NCBI RefSeq assembly: GCF_040605455.1
Contig: NZ_JBEXCV010000022.1
Span: 17,624-81,623, forward strand
From: Embleya sp040605455
GTDB lineage: Bacteria; Actinomycetota; Actinomycetes; Streptomycetales; Streptomycetaceae
Direction of reading: 5' to 3'
DNA: 64,000 nucleotides
The translations under genes were made by a program, and so were the position numbers. This document shows positions 26,189-34,476 of the stretch, in pieces. The notes beneath the pieces were generated by a model. The model made no database searches. It was given only the letters and a program-made list of their open reading frames with translations, and had not been told where the DNA came from. Every line of letters starts with the position of its first letter. Position 1 is the first letter of the stretch.

Positions 26189-27331
26189 GTGGATCTCGAA
26201 TTCACCGAGCAGGAGCAGGAGTTCCGCCGGGAGGTGCGTGCTTGGCTGACCGCCAACGTGCCCGCCGAACCACTGCCGTCGATGGACACGCGGGAGGGCT
26301 TCCTGGCTCACCAGGCGTGGGAGCGCAAGCTCTTCGACGCGCACTGGGCGGTGGTGTCCTGGCCGAAGGAGTACGGCGGCCGCGAGGCCGGCCTGACCGA
26401 ATGGCTGATCTTCGAGGAGGAGTACTACCGCGCCGGCGCCCCGGGCCGGGTCAGCCAGAACGGCATCTTCCTGTTCGCGCCGACGGTCTTCGAATTCGGC
26501 AGCAAGGAGCAGCAGGACCGCTACCTGCCGAAAATGGCCTCCGGCGAGGAGATCTGGGTCCAGGGCTGGTCCGAGCCGGAGGCCGGCTCCGACCTGGCCA
26601 ACGTGCGCTCGCGCGCCGACCGCGACGACGAGCGCGGCGGGTGGCTGCTGAACGGGCAGAAGATCTGGAGTTCGCGCGGCACGTACGGACACCGCCTGTT
26701 CGGCCTGTTCCGCACCGACCCCGAGGCACAGCGGCACCGCGGCCTGACCTACTTCATGGTCGACCTCGCCGCCGCGGGCGTGACCGTACGGCCGATCCCA
26801 CAGCTGGACGGGGAGCCGGGCTTCGCCGAGGTCTTCCTGGACGATGTCTTCGTACCGGACGCCGACGTACTCGGCGGGGTGAACGAGGGCTGGAAGATCA
26901 TGATCGCCACCACCGGCAGCGAGCGCGGCCTCAACCTGCGCAGCCCGGGCCGCTTCGTGGCGCCCGCGAACAAGCTGATCGACCTGTACAAGCAGGACCC
27001 ACGCCCGGCCGAGCGGGACGCGGTGGTGCGCGCGTGGATGGACGCCGAGGCGTACCGGCTCTTCACCTTCGGCACGGTCACCAAACTCCAGGCGGGCGGC
27101 GCGATCGGCGCGGATTCCTCGATCAACAAGGTCTTCTGGTCCGAGATGGACGTCGAGCTGCACGCGACCGCACTGCGCCTGCTCGGCGAGGCGGGTGAGT
27201 TGGACGACGGCGACGGCGGCTGGCTGGACGGCTACCTCTTCGCGCTCGGCGGCCCGATCTACGCCGGCACCAACGAGATCCAGCGGAACACGATCGCCGA
27301 ACGCATCCTCGGCCTGCCCCGAGCGAAGTAG
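26189..27331 (+). CDS. fadE31: Acyl-CoA dehydrogenase FadE31
   Basis: 380 residues. It matches mycobacterial FadE31 in memory over long stretches: VVSWPKEYGGREAGLTEWLIFEEEY-type N-terminus, AGAPGRVSQNGIFLFAPT, WSEPEAGSDLANVRS, GWLLNGQKIWSSR, RHRGLTYFMVDL, GPIYAGTNEIQRN and ERILGLPR. FadE31 works with FadE32 on late ring C/D intermediates. GTG 26189 follows GAGGGAG. The next gene, another FadE, starts 13 bases after the stop, as expected for two subunits of one enzyme. Confidence 0.87.
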   Translation: MDLEFTEQEQEFRREVRAWLTANVPAEPLPSMDTREGFLAHQAWERKLFDAHWAVVSWPKEYGGREAGLTEWLIFEEEYYRAGAPGRVSQNGIFLFAPTVFEFGSKEQQDRYLPKMASGEEIWVQGWSEPEAGSDLANVRSRADRDDERGGWLLNGQKIWSSRGTYGHRLFGLFRTDPEAQRHRGLTYFMVDLAAAGVTVRPIPQLDGEPGFAEVFLDDVFVPDADVLGGVNEGWKIMIATTGSERGLNLRSPGRFVAPANKLIDLYKQDPRPAERDAVVRAWMDAEAYRLFTFGTVTKLQAGGAIGADSSINKVFWSEMDVELHATALRLLGEAGELDDGDGGWLDGYLFALGGPIYAGTNEIQRNTIAERILGLPRAK

Positions 27332-27344
27332 AAGGATTCCGACG

Positions 27345-28373
27345 ATGCGCCTCGCATACACCGAAGACCAGGAACTGTTCCGCGACACGGTCCGCGACTT
27401 CCTCGCCGACCGGTGCACCGGCACGGACGTACGCGCCGCGTGGGCCGCCGACAGCGCGATCTCCGCGCGCTGGGCCGAACTCGCCAAGGTCGGCGTGACC
27501 GGCATCGTGGTCCCCGAGGAGCACGACGGCCTGGGCATGGGCGACGAGGAACTGGCCGCCGTGCTCGTCGAGACCGGCTACGCCGCGCTGCCCGAACCGC
27601 TGCTCGAATCGGCGGTCGCGGTCGGCCTGCTCGCCGAGTTCGCGGCCGACGCCGGGTGGTTGGCCGAGATCGCGGCCGGTCGGGCCACCGCGTCGGTACT
27701 GCTGCCCGGCCGGCGGCTCGCGGTCGAGGCGGCCGCCGCCGACGTGCTGGTGATCGGGCTGGCCAACGGCGACCTGCATGTGACCACCCCGGGCGACTGC
27801 GAGCTCACCGCACAACGTTCCGTCGACCGCAGCCGCAAGCTCTACACCGTCGGCTTCCAGCCGACCCCGAAGACCCTGGTGGCCTCCGGCGCACAGCGGG
27901 CGCTGGCCCGCGCGGCGAACCGCGGCGCGCTCGGCGCGGCGGCGCAACTGCTGGGGCTGACCCGGCGGATGCTCGACATGACGGTGGACTACGCCAAGCA
28001 GCGGGTCCAGCGCGGCGTGCGGATCGGCACCCACCAGTCGGTCCAGCACCACCTGGCCAACGTGCTGATCAAGCTGGAGTTCGCCCGCCCGGTGGTGCTG
28101 CGTGCGGCCTACTCGCTCGCCCGCGACCTGCCCTCGGCGGACCGCGACGTGTCGATGGCGAAGATCTACGCGGGCGAGGCGGCCGACCTGGCGGCCCGCA
28201 ACTGCCTCCAGGTGCACGGCGCGATCGGCTACACCGAGGAGCACGATCTCCAGTTGTTCATGAAGCGCGCCTGGGCACTGGGCGCCGCGTGGGGCGACGC
28301 GGGCGAACACCGCGACCGCGTCGCAGCCGACCTGCTCGGCGCCGCGCCGGCGCCCACGACGCCCTCGTACTGA
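27345..28373 (+). CDS. Acyl-CoA dehydrogenase, FadE32/FadE33-like partner
   Basis: 342 residues, slightly short for the family. RLAYTEDQELFRDTVRDFLADR begins the helical domain; the middle domain is reduced; the C-terminal domain has DYAKQRVQRGVRIGTHQSVQHHLANVL and QVHGAIGYTEEHDLQLFMKRAW. Such divergent subunits pair with a second FadE; position after fadE31 suggests the FadE31-FadE32 type complex. I cannot separate FadE32 from FadE33 by eye. It ends before a strong hairpin. Confidence 0.8.
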   Translation: MRLAYTEDQELFRDTVRDFLADRCTGTDVRAAWAADSAISARWAELAKVGVTGIVVPEEHDGLGMGDEELAAVLVETGYAALPEPLLESAVAVGLLAEFAADAGWLAEIAAGRATASVLLPGRRLAVEAAAADVLVIGLANGDLHVTTPGDCELTAQRSVDRSRKLYTVGFQPTPKTLVASGAQRALARAANRGALGAAAQLLGLTRRMLDMTVDYAKQRVQRGVRIGTHQSVQHHLANVLIKLEFARPVVLRAAYSLARDLPSADRDVSMAKIYAGEAADLAARNCLQVHGAIGYTEEHDLQLFMKRAWALGAAWGDAGEHRDRVAADLLGAAPAPTTPSY

Positions 28374-28420
28374 CACCCGAGACCCGGACGACGCAAGAGG
28401 CGGCCGTCGTCCGACCGAGC

Positions 28421-28446
28421 CCCCGACCCACCTCGGTGGGTCGGGG
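28421..28446. terminator. Bidirectional hairpin
   Basis: An 11-bp stem (CCCCGACCCAC with GTGGGTCGGGG) and a four-base loop CTCG lie between convergent genes. Confidence 0.75.
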
Positions 28447-28458
28447 CCCTCGGCGCGG

Positions 28459-29235
28459 TCAGCGGACCCGGTAGTCCTTCGTGCGGGTCTGGAAGAGGCC
28501 GGCCTGGTCGGACCAGTCGAGGTTGCCCAGTTCGATCATGTGGGGGGCCATGCTCAGGGCCTGGGCGCGGGTGAGGTCGCGGGCTGCCCAGATGGAGCGC
28601 ACCGAGCCCTGGACGCCGTGTGGAGGGTAGGAGGCGATGGTTTCGGCGGCCCACCGGGCGGTGTCGAGCAACTCGGCGGCCGGTACCACCTGGGACACCA
28701 ATCCCGTTTCGTAGGCGCGCTTGGCGCTCATCCGCTCGGCGTTGCCCAGCAGGGTGAGCCGCATGACCTCGCCGAGCGGCATGCGCTGCGCGAGGTGCAT
28801 CGACTCGAAGCCGGACACCATGCCGTATGTGGTGTGCGGGTCGAAGAAGGTCGCCTCCTCCGCCGCGATCACGAACTCGCACTCGCCCAGCAGGTAGAAC
28901 GCGCCGCCGCAGGCCATCCCGTTCACCGCGACGATGACCGGCTTCCACAGGTCGGAGAACTTCGGTCCCACCTTGAGCATCGGGTCGTCCATCATGTACG
29001 GCGACGACGGCTGCGGGATGTCCACACCCCGGTCGATCCCGGTACAGAACGCCTTGTCGCCCGCGCCGGTGAGCACCACACACCGCACGTCGTCGTCGTG
29101 CCGCAGCTCACGCCACAGCGAGTGCAGTTCGTCGATCATGGTGATGTCGAACGCGTTGTGCCGGTTCGGCCGGTTCAACGTCACCCACGCGACGCCGTTC
29201 TCCTGCTCGTAGCCCAGCGTCTCGAACTTGCGCAT
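28459..29235 (-). CDS. Enoyl-CoA hydratase/isomerase family protein
   Basis: 258 residues, crotonase fold: VTLNRPNRHNAFDITMIDEL, oxyanion segments AFCTGIDRGVDI and VAVNGMACGGAFYLLGECEFVIAA, then FFDPHTTYGMVSGFESMHLAQRM. It hydrates an enoyl-CoA or acts on a related CoA thioester. It is divergent from the fadD3-like gene around an exact operator copy, so belongs to the HIP regulon; a beta-oxidation step on the side chain or opened rings is likely. Confidence 0.8.
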   Translation of the reverse strand: MRKFETLGYEQENGVAWVTLNRPNRHNAFDITMIDELHSLWRELRHDDDVRCVVLTGAGDKAFCTGIDRGVDIPQPSSPYMMDDPMLKVGPKFSDLWKPVIVAVNGMACGGAFYLLGECEFVIAAEEATFFDPHTTYGMVSGFESMHLAQRMPLGEVMRLTLLGNAERMSAKRAYETGLVSQVVPAAELLDTARWAAETIASYPPHGVQGSVRSIWAARDLTRAQALSMAPHMIELGNLDWSDQAGLFQTRTKDYRVR

Positions 29236-29321
29236 GCCTCAGCCCTCAATCATCGGTGACCACCACGTCGCGGTGGTCTGCGTCTCGATCGCCGTGATGC
29301 CGCTTCCCAGGCCGCCATGAT

Positions 29322-29336
29322 CTGACGTACCGTCAG
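29322..29336. promoter_or_regulatory. Operator copy between the enoyl-CoA hydratase and fadD3-like genes
   Basis: CTGAC-GTACC-GTCAG, an exact copy; it lies 35 bases before the fadD3-like start and 87 before the hydratase start. Confidence 0.75.
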
Positions 29337-29370
29337 GTTCAATCAACCTCTGGCCTCTCCGGGAGCGATC

Positions 29371-31002
29371 ATGCAAGGGGACCTTGAGTGGGGGAGCATC
29401 CCTGCTCTCGTCGACAGTGCGGCGGACCGCTTCGGTGACCGTGAGGCCGTGGTGGACGGCAATGTACGGGTCGGCTACGCGGAACTGCGGGACCGCGTCC
29501 GGCGTGCCGCCGGTGCCGTCATCGCGGCGGGTGTGGACAAGGGCGATCGAGTCGGCATCTGGGCGCCGAACTCGCTGGACTGGATCGTGTCCGCGCTCGG
29601 TGCGCTGACCGCGGGCGCGGTCGTGGTGCCGATGAACACCCGGTACAAGGGTGCGGAGGCCAAGTACGTACTGGCCAAGACGCACGCCAGGCTGCTGTTC
29701 GTCTCGGGCACGTTCCTCGGTTCGTCCTATGTCGGCATGCTTCGCCAGGCGGCCGGCGGGGCGGCGGAGGGCCGGGCGTTCGCGGACCTGCCCGAGTTGG
29801 AACGGGTGGTCGTGCTCGCCGACACCGCGCCGGACGACTGCGTCGCGTGGGGGGACTTCCTGGCCGGCGGCGACCGGATCTCCGCCGCCGAGGTGGACGC
29901 CCGCAAGGCGAGCGTCACCCCCGACGACATCGGCGACATCATCTTCACCTCCGGCACCACCGGGCAGCCCAAGGGCGTGATGACCACCCAGGCGCAGACG
30001 TTGCGCGTGTTCGACACGTGGGCGTCGGTGGTCGGCGTCACCGAGGGCGACCGGTACCTGATCGTCAGCCCGTTCTTCCACACCTTCGGGTACAAGGCGG
30101 GGATCATCGCGAGCCTGATCAAGGGCGCCACGATGATTCCGCAGGCGGTCTTCGACCTGGACGCCACGATGGCGGTGATCCAGCAGGAGAAGGTCACCGT
30201 GCTACCGGGCGCGCCGACGATCTACACCTCGCTCCTGGACGCGGTGGCGCGCGAGGGGGCCGGCAAGTACGACCTGTCCTCGCTGCGGCTCGCGGTCACC
30301 GGCGCGGCGGCGGTGCCGTTGTCCCTGGTCACCCGGATGGCGCAGGAACTGGGCTTCGACTCGGTGCTCACCGCGTACGGGCTGACCGAGTCGTGTGGCA
30401 CGGCCACCATGTGCCGGCAGGGCGACTCGGCCGAGGTCATCTCGTCCACCTCCGGGCGGGCCATTCCCGGCGTGGAGGTGATCACCACGGACGCGGACGG
30501 CAAGCCGACGCCGGTCGGCGAGTCCGGCGAGGTGTGGGTGCGTGGGTACAACGTGATGAAGGGCTACTTCGAGGACCCGGAGGAGACCGCCAAGGCGATC
30601 GACGCCGACGGCTGGCTGCACACGGGCGACGTGGGCGTGCTGGACGAGCAGGGCAACCTGCGGATCACCGACCGGATCAAGGACATGTTCATCGTCGGCG
30701 GCTTCAACGCCTACCCGGCGGAGATCGAGTCGGTGCTCGCGGGGCACCCGGCGATATCGGAGGCCGCGGTGGTCGGTGTGCCGGACGCGCGGATGGGCGA
30801 GGTGGGCAAGGCGTACCTGCTGCTGCGGCCGGGGGCGGAGGTCACGGCCGAGGAGGTCATCGCGTTCTGCCGGCAGGAGATGGCGAACTACAAGGTGCCT
30901 CGGGCGGTGGAGTTCGTCACCGAGTTGCCGCGGAATCCGGGTGGGAAGGTGTTGAAGTTCGAGCTTCGGGCGCGGGCTGCGGAGGAGGCGGCGCGTCGTT
31001 GA
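29371..31002 (+). CDS. fadD3: FadD3-like acyl-CoA ligase (HIP-CoA synthetase candidate)
   Basis: A 543-residue AMP-forming ligase. Resemblance to FadD3 is strong: VGIWAPNSLDWIVSALGAL, VVPMNTRYKGAEA, FTSGTTGQPKGVMTT (near residue 195), SPFFHTFGYKAGIIASL, VLPGAPTIYTSLLD, LTAYGLTESCGTATMC, DGWLHTGDVG and MFIVGGFNAYPAEIE. FadD3 attaches CoA to the bicyclic acid HIP, the entry to ring C/D breakdown. It ends before the 26-bp repeat array. The other FadD in the island (14088-15602) is less similar. Confidence 0.82.
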   Translation: MQGDLEWGSIPALVDSAADRFGDREAVVDGNVRVGYAELRDRVRRAAGAVIAAGVDKGDRVGIWAPNSLDWIVSALGALTAGAVVVPMNTRYKGAEAKYVLAKTHARLLFVSGTFLGSSYVGMLRQAAGGAAEGRAFADLPELERVVVLADTAPDDCVAWGDFLAGGDRISAAEVDARKASVTPDDIGDIIFTSGTTGQPKGVMTTQAQTLRVFDTWASVVGVTEGDRYLIVSPFFHTFGYKAGIIASLIKGATMIPQAVFDLDATMAVIQQEKVTVLPGAPTIYTSLLDAVAREGAGKYDLSSLRLAVTGAAAVPLSLVTRMAQELGFDSVLTAYGLTESCGTATMCRQGDSAEVISSTSGRAIPGVEVITTDADGKPTPVGESGEVWVRGYNVMKGYFEDPEETAKAIDADGWLHTGDVGVLDEQGNLRITDRIKDMFIVGGFNAYPAEIESVLAGHPAISEAAVVGVPDARMGEVGKAYLLLRPGAEVTAEEVIAFCRQEMANYKVPRAVEFVTELPRNPGGKVLKFELRARAAEEAARR

Positions 31003-31026
31003 GGGCGGGGCGTTGGGGTTGCTTTT

Positions 31027-31336
31027 GGCCTCAAGCGCCGGCCGGGCTGAGCGGCCTCAAGCGCCGGCCAGGCTGGGTTCGCCTCAAGCGCCGGCGGGGC
31101 TGGGTGGCCTCATGCGCCGGCCGGGCTGGGTTCGCCTCAAGCGCCGGCGGGGCTGGGTGGCCTCATGCGCCGGCGGGGCTGGGTGGCCTCATGCGCCGGC
31201 CGGGCTGAGTGGCCTCATGCGCCGGCCGGGCTGGGTGGCCTCATGCGCCGGCCGGGCTGGGTTCGCCTCAAGCGCCGGCGGGGCTGGGTGGCCTCATGCG
31301 CCGGCCGGGCTGTTGGTCCGGCCGGCGTTTGAGGGC
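31027..31336. repeat. 26-bp tandem array of eleven units closed by an inverted unit
   Basis: Eleven direct copies of a 26-27-bp unit fill 31027-31312, built on the core GCGCCGGCCGGGCTGGGT after GCCTCA(A/T). At 31318-31336 one copy runs in the opposite direction, so the last unit can fold with it into a hairpin. The array fills the gap between convergent fadD3-like and enoyl-CoA hydratase genes. Single copies of the unit occur at 11551-11661. It is probably an expanded transcription-terminator repeat. Confidence 0.85.
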
Positions 31337-31357
31337 GAATCCGGTTGGGGCGGGGAG

Positions 31358-32197
31358 TTACCTGCCCTCGAAGTCTGCTGATTTGCGGGCTGCTTTGGCT
31401 GCGTAGCCTGCTACCGAGTCGTCGGAGACCAGGGTCAGGGCTGCGGACATCGCGGTCAGGCCCAGGGCCGTGTCCAGGTTGGCGTCGGCGAAGGTGTCGA
31501 TGCTGCGTTTGATGCCCTGGACGGCCAAGGGGGCGTTGGCGGCGATTTCCTCGGCCAAGGCTCGTGCGGCGCGGTCCAGGTCGGCCACGGGCACCACCTC
31601 CTGGACCAGGTTCAGGCGCTCGGCCAGGGCCGCGTCGATCCGGCGGCCGGTCAGCGACAGCAGCTTGGCCCAGCCCGCGCCCGCCTCCCGGGCGATCCGG
31701 ATGTCGCCGCCCGCGTCCACCGCGACGCCGATCTGCGCCTCGGGCAGCGCGAACCTGGCATCGTCGGCCGCGATCCGGATGTCCGCCATCAACGCGAGCT
31801 CGAAGCCGAAGCCCAGGCAGTATCCCTGGACGGCGGCGACCACGGGCTGTGGCAACCGGGCGAAGGTGCGAAAGCGCTCGTGCACCCAGCGCAGGCCCTC
31901 GTAGTAGTTGCGGGTGCGTTCGGCGCCGGAGCGGCCGGTGATCGCGCCGCCGGGCGCGGTGACGTCGATGCCCGCGCAGAACGCGCGCCCCTCGGCCCGC
32001 AGCAGCACCACCCGGACCCGCTCGTCGAAGCGGATCCGGTCGGCCATGATGCCCAACTGTCGCGTCGCCTCCCAGCTCCACGCGTTCAGCTTGTCCGGTC
32101 GACACAGCGTCAGCACCGCGATGCCGGTGGCCTCCTCGATCTCCAGCCGCATCCGCACCTCGGCCTCGTCGACGCTTGGGTCGGTGGTGTTGATCAC
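31358..32197 (-). CDS. Enoyl-CoA hydratase/isomerase family protein
   Basis: 279 residues from GTG 32197, with GGAGGAA upstream. Crotonase motifs: LRAEGRAFCAGIDVTAPGG, VAAVQGYCLGFGFELALMADIRIAADDARFALPEAQIGV and PLAVQGIKRSIDTF. The frame stays open to 33280 but that part is antisense to the LLM gene. Divergent from the LLM oxidoreductase with an operator copy between. Likely acts on an enoyl-CoA in the same pathway. Confidence 0.8.
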   Translation of the reverse strand: MINTTDPSVDEAEVRMRLEIEEATGIAVLTLCRPDKLNAWSWEATRQLGIMADRIRFDERVRVVLLRAEGRAFCAGIDVTAPGGAITGRSGAERTRNYYEGLRWVHERFRTFARLPQPVVAAVQGYCLGFGFELALMADIRIAADDARFALPEAQIGVAVDAGGDIRIAREAGAGWAKLLSLTGRRIDAALAERLNLVQEVVPVADLDRAARALAEEIAANAPLAVQGIKRSIDTFADANLDTALGLTAMSAALTLVSDDSVAGYAAKAARKSADFEGR

Positions 32198-32233
32198 GGT
32201 CCGGTTCCTCCAGGAGCGGTACTTCGGCCTTGT

Positions 32234-32248
32234 CTGACGACCCGTTAG
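32234..32248. promoter_or_regulatory. Operator copy between the enoyl-CoA hydratase and LLM genes
   Basis: CTGAC-GACCC-GTTAG, one mismatch in the right arm. Confidence 0.65.
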
Positions 32249-32314
32249 ATCGGAGTATGTGACACGCGTTCGCCACAGTCCAACGATCTCCCTCGATCCC
32301 TCGGAGGCACTTTC

Positions 32315-33262
32315 ATGGCCGCGATCCTGCCCCCGGGCACCCTGCACGTCGGCATGCAGCTGCCCATCCAGTCGCAGAGCAAGCTGTACGCGGAGGCATG
32401 GGAGGAGACCTCGGGACCGGACGAGCTGGCCGCGATCGCGCAGGCCTGTGACCGGGCCGGCTTCGCGTACATCGCGGTCTGCGACCACACCGCGATCCCG
32501 CGCAGCCACGCCGGCGCGATGGGTACCGAGTGGTGGGACACGATGACCACGCTCGGCTGGCTCGCGGGCATCACCGAGCGGATCCGACTGATCAGTCACG
32601 TGTCGGTTCTCGCCTACCGGCACCCGATGATGTCGGCCAAGGCGTTCGCGACGCTGGACCGGATCTCCAAGGGCCGGGCGATCGTCGGCGCGGGTGCGGG
32701 ACACGTCGAGGCCGAGTTCGAGATGCTCGGGGTGGACTTCAAGACCCGGGGCAAGGCGCTCAACGAGGCATTGGAACTGCTCGACCTCGCGCTGCGCGAC
32801 GAGTACGTGACCTTCGCGGGCGAGCGCTGGCAGGTCGAGGACATGGGCGCGCTGCCGCGTCCGGTGCAGACCCCCCGTCCGCCGATCTGGATCGGCGGCT
32901 CGGCGAGCGCGGCGCTCAAGCGGGTGGCCAAGTACGGCGACGGCTGGCTGCCGCAGGGCAGCCCGCGGGCGACCTACCCCGATCAGCTGGCCGAACTGCG
33001 GCGCTACCAGGAGGAGGTCGGCCGCGCCGACGAGCGCCTGGACATCGGCGCCATCACCGAGATTCTCTACGTCGGCGAGGCCGGCTGGGACGTCGGGGCG
33101 AACACCCTCGCCGGCAGCCCGGACAAGCTCGCCGAGTCGCTGCGCTGGTACGGCGAGCAGGGCGCGAACCAGATCCAGGTCCGCTTCCGCAGCCGTGACC
33201 TGGCCGAGCTGCTCGACCAGATCGCACGGTTCGCCGCCGAGGTCGCGCCGAACCTCTCCTGA
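32315..33262 (+). CDS. LLM-class oxidoreductase, probably F420-dependent
   Basis: A 315-residue luciferase-like TIM barrel: CDRAGFAYIAVCDHTAIPRS (a cofactor-contact helix), RIRLISHVSVLAYRHPMM, AKAFATLDRISKGRAIVGAGAGHVEAEFE and PPIWIGGSASAALKR. Actinobacterial members of this kind usually use F420. The F420-precursor enzyme gene fbiC lies 4 kb downstream. A good ribosome binding site (GGAGG) precedes ATG. It shares an operator region with an enoyl-CoA hydratase, so a redox step in steroid use is likely. The cofactor is inferred from the family. Confidence 0.8.
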   Translation: MAAILPPGTLHVGMQLPIQSQSKLYAEAWEETSGPDELAAIAQACDRAGFAYIAVCDHTAIPRSHAGAMGTEWWDTMTTLGWLAGITERIRLISHVSVLAYRHPMMSAKAFATLDRISKGRAIVGAGAGHVEAEFEMLGVDFKTRGKALNEALELLDLALRDEYVTFAGERWQVEDMGALPRPVQTPRPPIWIGGSASAALKRVAKYGDGWLPQGSPRATYPDQLAELRRYQEEVGRADERLDIGAITEILYVGEAGWDVGANTLAGSPDKLAESLRWYGEQGANQIQVRFRSRDLAELLDQIARFAAEVAPNLS

Positions 33263-33361
33263 TCGCGGCGCGGCGCGCACCCGCGGGCATCACCCGCACG
33301 ACGCGACGCGCACGACACGTACATCGCGCACGAGCGCATTACGCAGACCGTGCGCACCGCC

Positions 33362-33388
33362 CGCGCCCAACGCGCCCAACGCGCCCAA
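33362..33388. repeat. Three perfect 9-bp tandem repeats
   Basis: CGCGCCCAA three times in a row, inside a low-complexity CG/CA-rich gap before the SDR gene. Confidence 0.7.
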
Positions 33389-33434
33389 CGTGCACCGCAC
33401 GCTCAACGTGCACACACGCACCGCACACCTTGCG

Positions 33435-33449
33435 CTGACGCTCCATCAG
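33435..33449. promoter_or_regulatory. Operator copy before the hydroxysteroid-dehydrogenase-like SDR
   Basis: CTGAC-GCTCC-ATCAG, one mismatch; 27 bases before the start codon, so binding would cover the transcription start. Confidence 0.65.
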
Positions 33450-33475
33450 TCTCCGTTCTCCGAAGGGAAGTTCGC

Positions 33476-34264
33476 ATGGGCAAGCTGGACGGCAGGGTGG
33501 TCCTGATCACCGGCGCGGCACGTGGTCAGGGGGTCGTGGAGGCCCGCCTGTTCGCGGCCGAGGGGGCCCGGGTCGTACTCGCCGACATCCTCGACGAGGC
33601 GGGCGAGGCGGCGGCGAAGGAGATCGGCGACGCGGCCCGCTATGTACACCTGGACGTGTCGGACGAGGACGACTGGCAACGCGCGGTGCAGGCCGCCGTC
33701 GGGGCGTTCGGCAGGCTCGACGGGCTGGTCAACAACGCCGGGATCCTGGCCTTCGACCCGATCGAGGAGATGTCCCGAGCGGCATACCTGCGCATCGTCG
33801 AGGTGAACCAGCTCGGCACGTTCCTGGGCATGAAGACCGCACTGCCCGCGATCCGCGCGGCGGGTGGCCCGGGCACGATCGTGAACATCGCGTCCTACGC
33901 CGGCCTGGCCGGCATGGAGGGCCTGGTCGCGTACGCCTCCACCAAGGGCGCGGTGCTCGCGATGACCCGAGTGGCCGCTCTGGAGGCCGGACCGGGAATC
34001 CGGGTCAACGCGATCTGCCCAGGCGGCGTCCGTACGCCGATGACCAACCCGGGCGACATCGACGGCCTGACCGCACCAACCCCGGCGCCGGGTGAGCCGG
34101 ACCCGGTGAGTGAGGTGTTCGGCGGCATACCTCTGGCCCGAATCGGCGAGCCGGACGAGATCGCGACCGCCGCGCTGTTCCTGACGAGCCCCGACAGTTC
34201 GTACATGACGGGCACCCACATCGTGGTAGACGGCGGTTGGATGGCGGGTGTGAAGCTCTTCTGA
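33476..34264 (+). CDS. SDR similar to 3-alpha/20-beta-hydroxysteroid dehydrogenase
   Basis: 262 residues. Cofactor motif TGAARGQG, NNAG, catalytic Ser (NIASYAG) and YASTK. The region ADAARYVHLDVSD-like (residues 45-62) and NNAGILAF match mycobacterial FabG3/HSD20, a hydroxysteroid dehydrogenase. An NAD(P)-linked oxidation of a steroid or bicyclic hydroxyl is plausible. ATG 33476 follows GAAGGGAAG; the longer frame upstream crosses tandem repeats and is not coding. It has its own operator copy. Confidence 0.8.
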   Translation: MGKLDGRVVLITGAARGQGVVEARLFAAEGARVVLADILDEAGEAAAKEIGDAARYVHLDVSDEDDWQRAVQAAVGAFGRLDGLVNNAGILAFDPIEEMSRAAYLRIVEVNQLGTFLGMKTALPAIRAAGGPGTIVNIASYAGLAGMEGLVAYASTKGAVLAMTRVAALEAGPGIRVNAICPGGVRTPMTNPGDIDGLTAPTPAPGEPDPVSEVFGGIPLARIGEPDEIATAALFLTSPDSSYMTGTHIVVDGGWMAGVKLF

Positions 34265-34376
34265 GCGGTTTCGAGCCTTTGCGGGCCGTCCCGATCCGCC
34301 ATCGAGATATGCCACAGTGGCATGACTCGGGTGAGTCCCGTCTCATCCCGCGCGGACCCCTGGCGAGCTGGTACAT

Positions 34377-34391
34377 CTGACGTACCATCAG
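34377..34391. promoter_or_regulatory. Operator copy before the amidohydrolase
   Basis: CTGAC-GTACC-ATCAG, one mismatch, 86 bases before the start codon. Confidence 0.65.
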
Positions 34392-34476
34392 TTTCGTGGG
34401 TGGGCGGGGCCGGGCATGCGCAGGCATGCGGTCGGCCGCGCTCGCGGGCAACACCGAGGGCAGAAGGAGCTTCGCC

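Noticed and set aside
31027..31336. CRISPR array
   Set aside because: The units are contiguous 26-bp repeats with no unique spacers and no cas genes nearby.
17683..34391. KstR2-type operator (AnCAAGnnCTTGnT)
   Set aside because: No good copy was seen by eye at the promoters; a different palindrome recurs instead.
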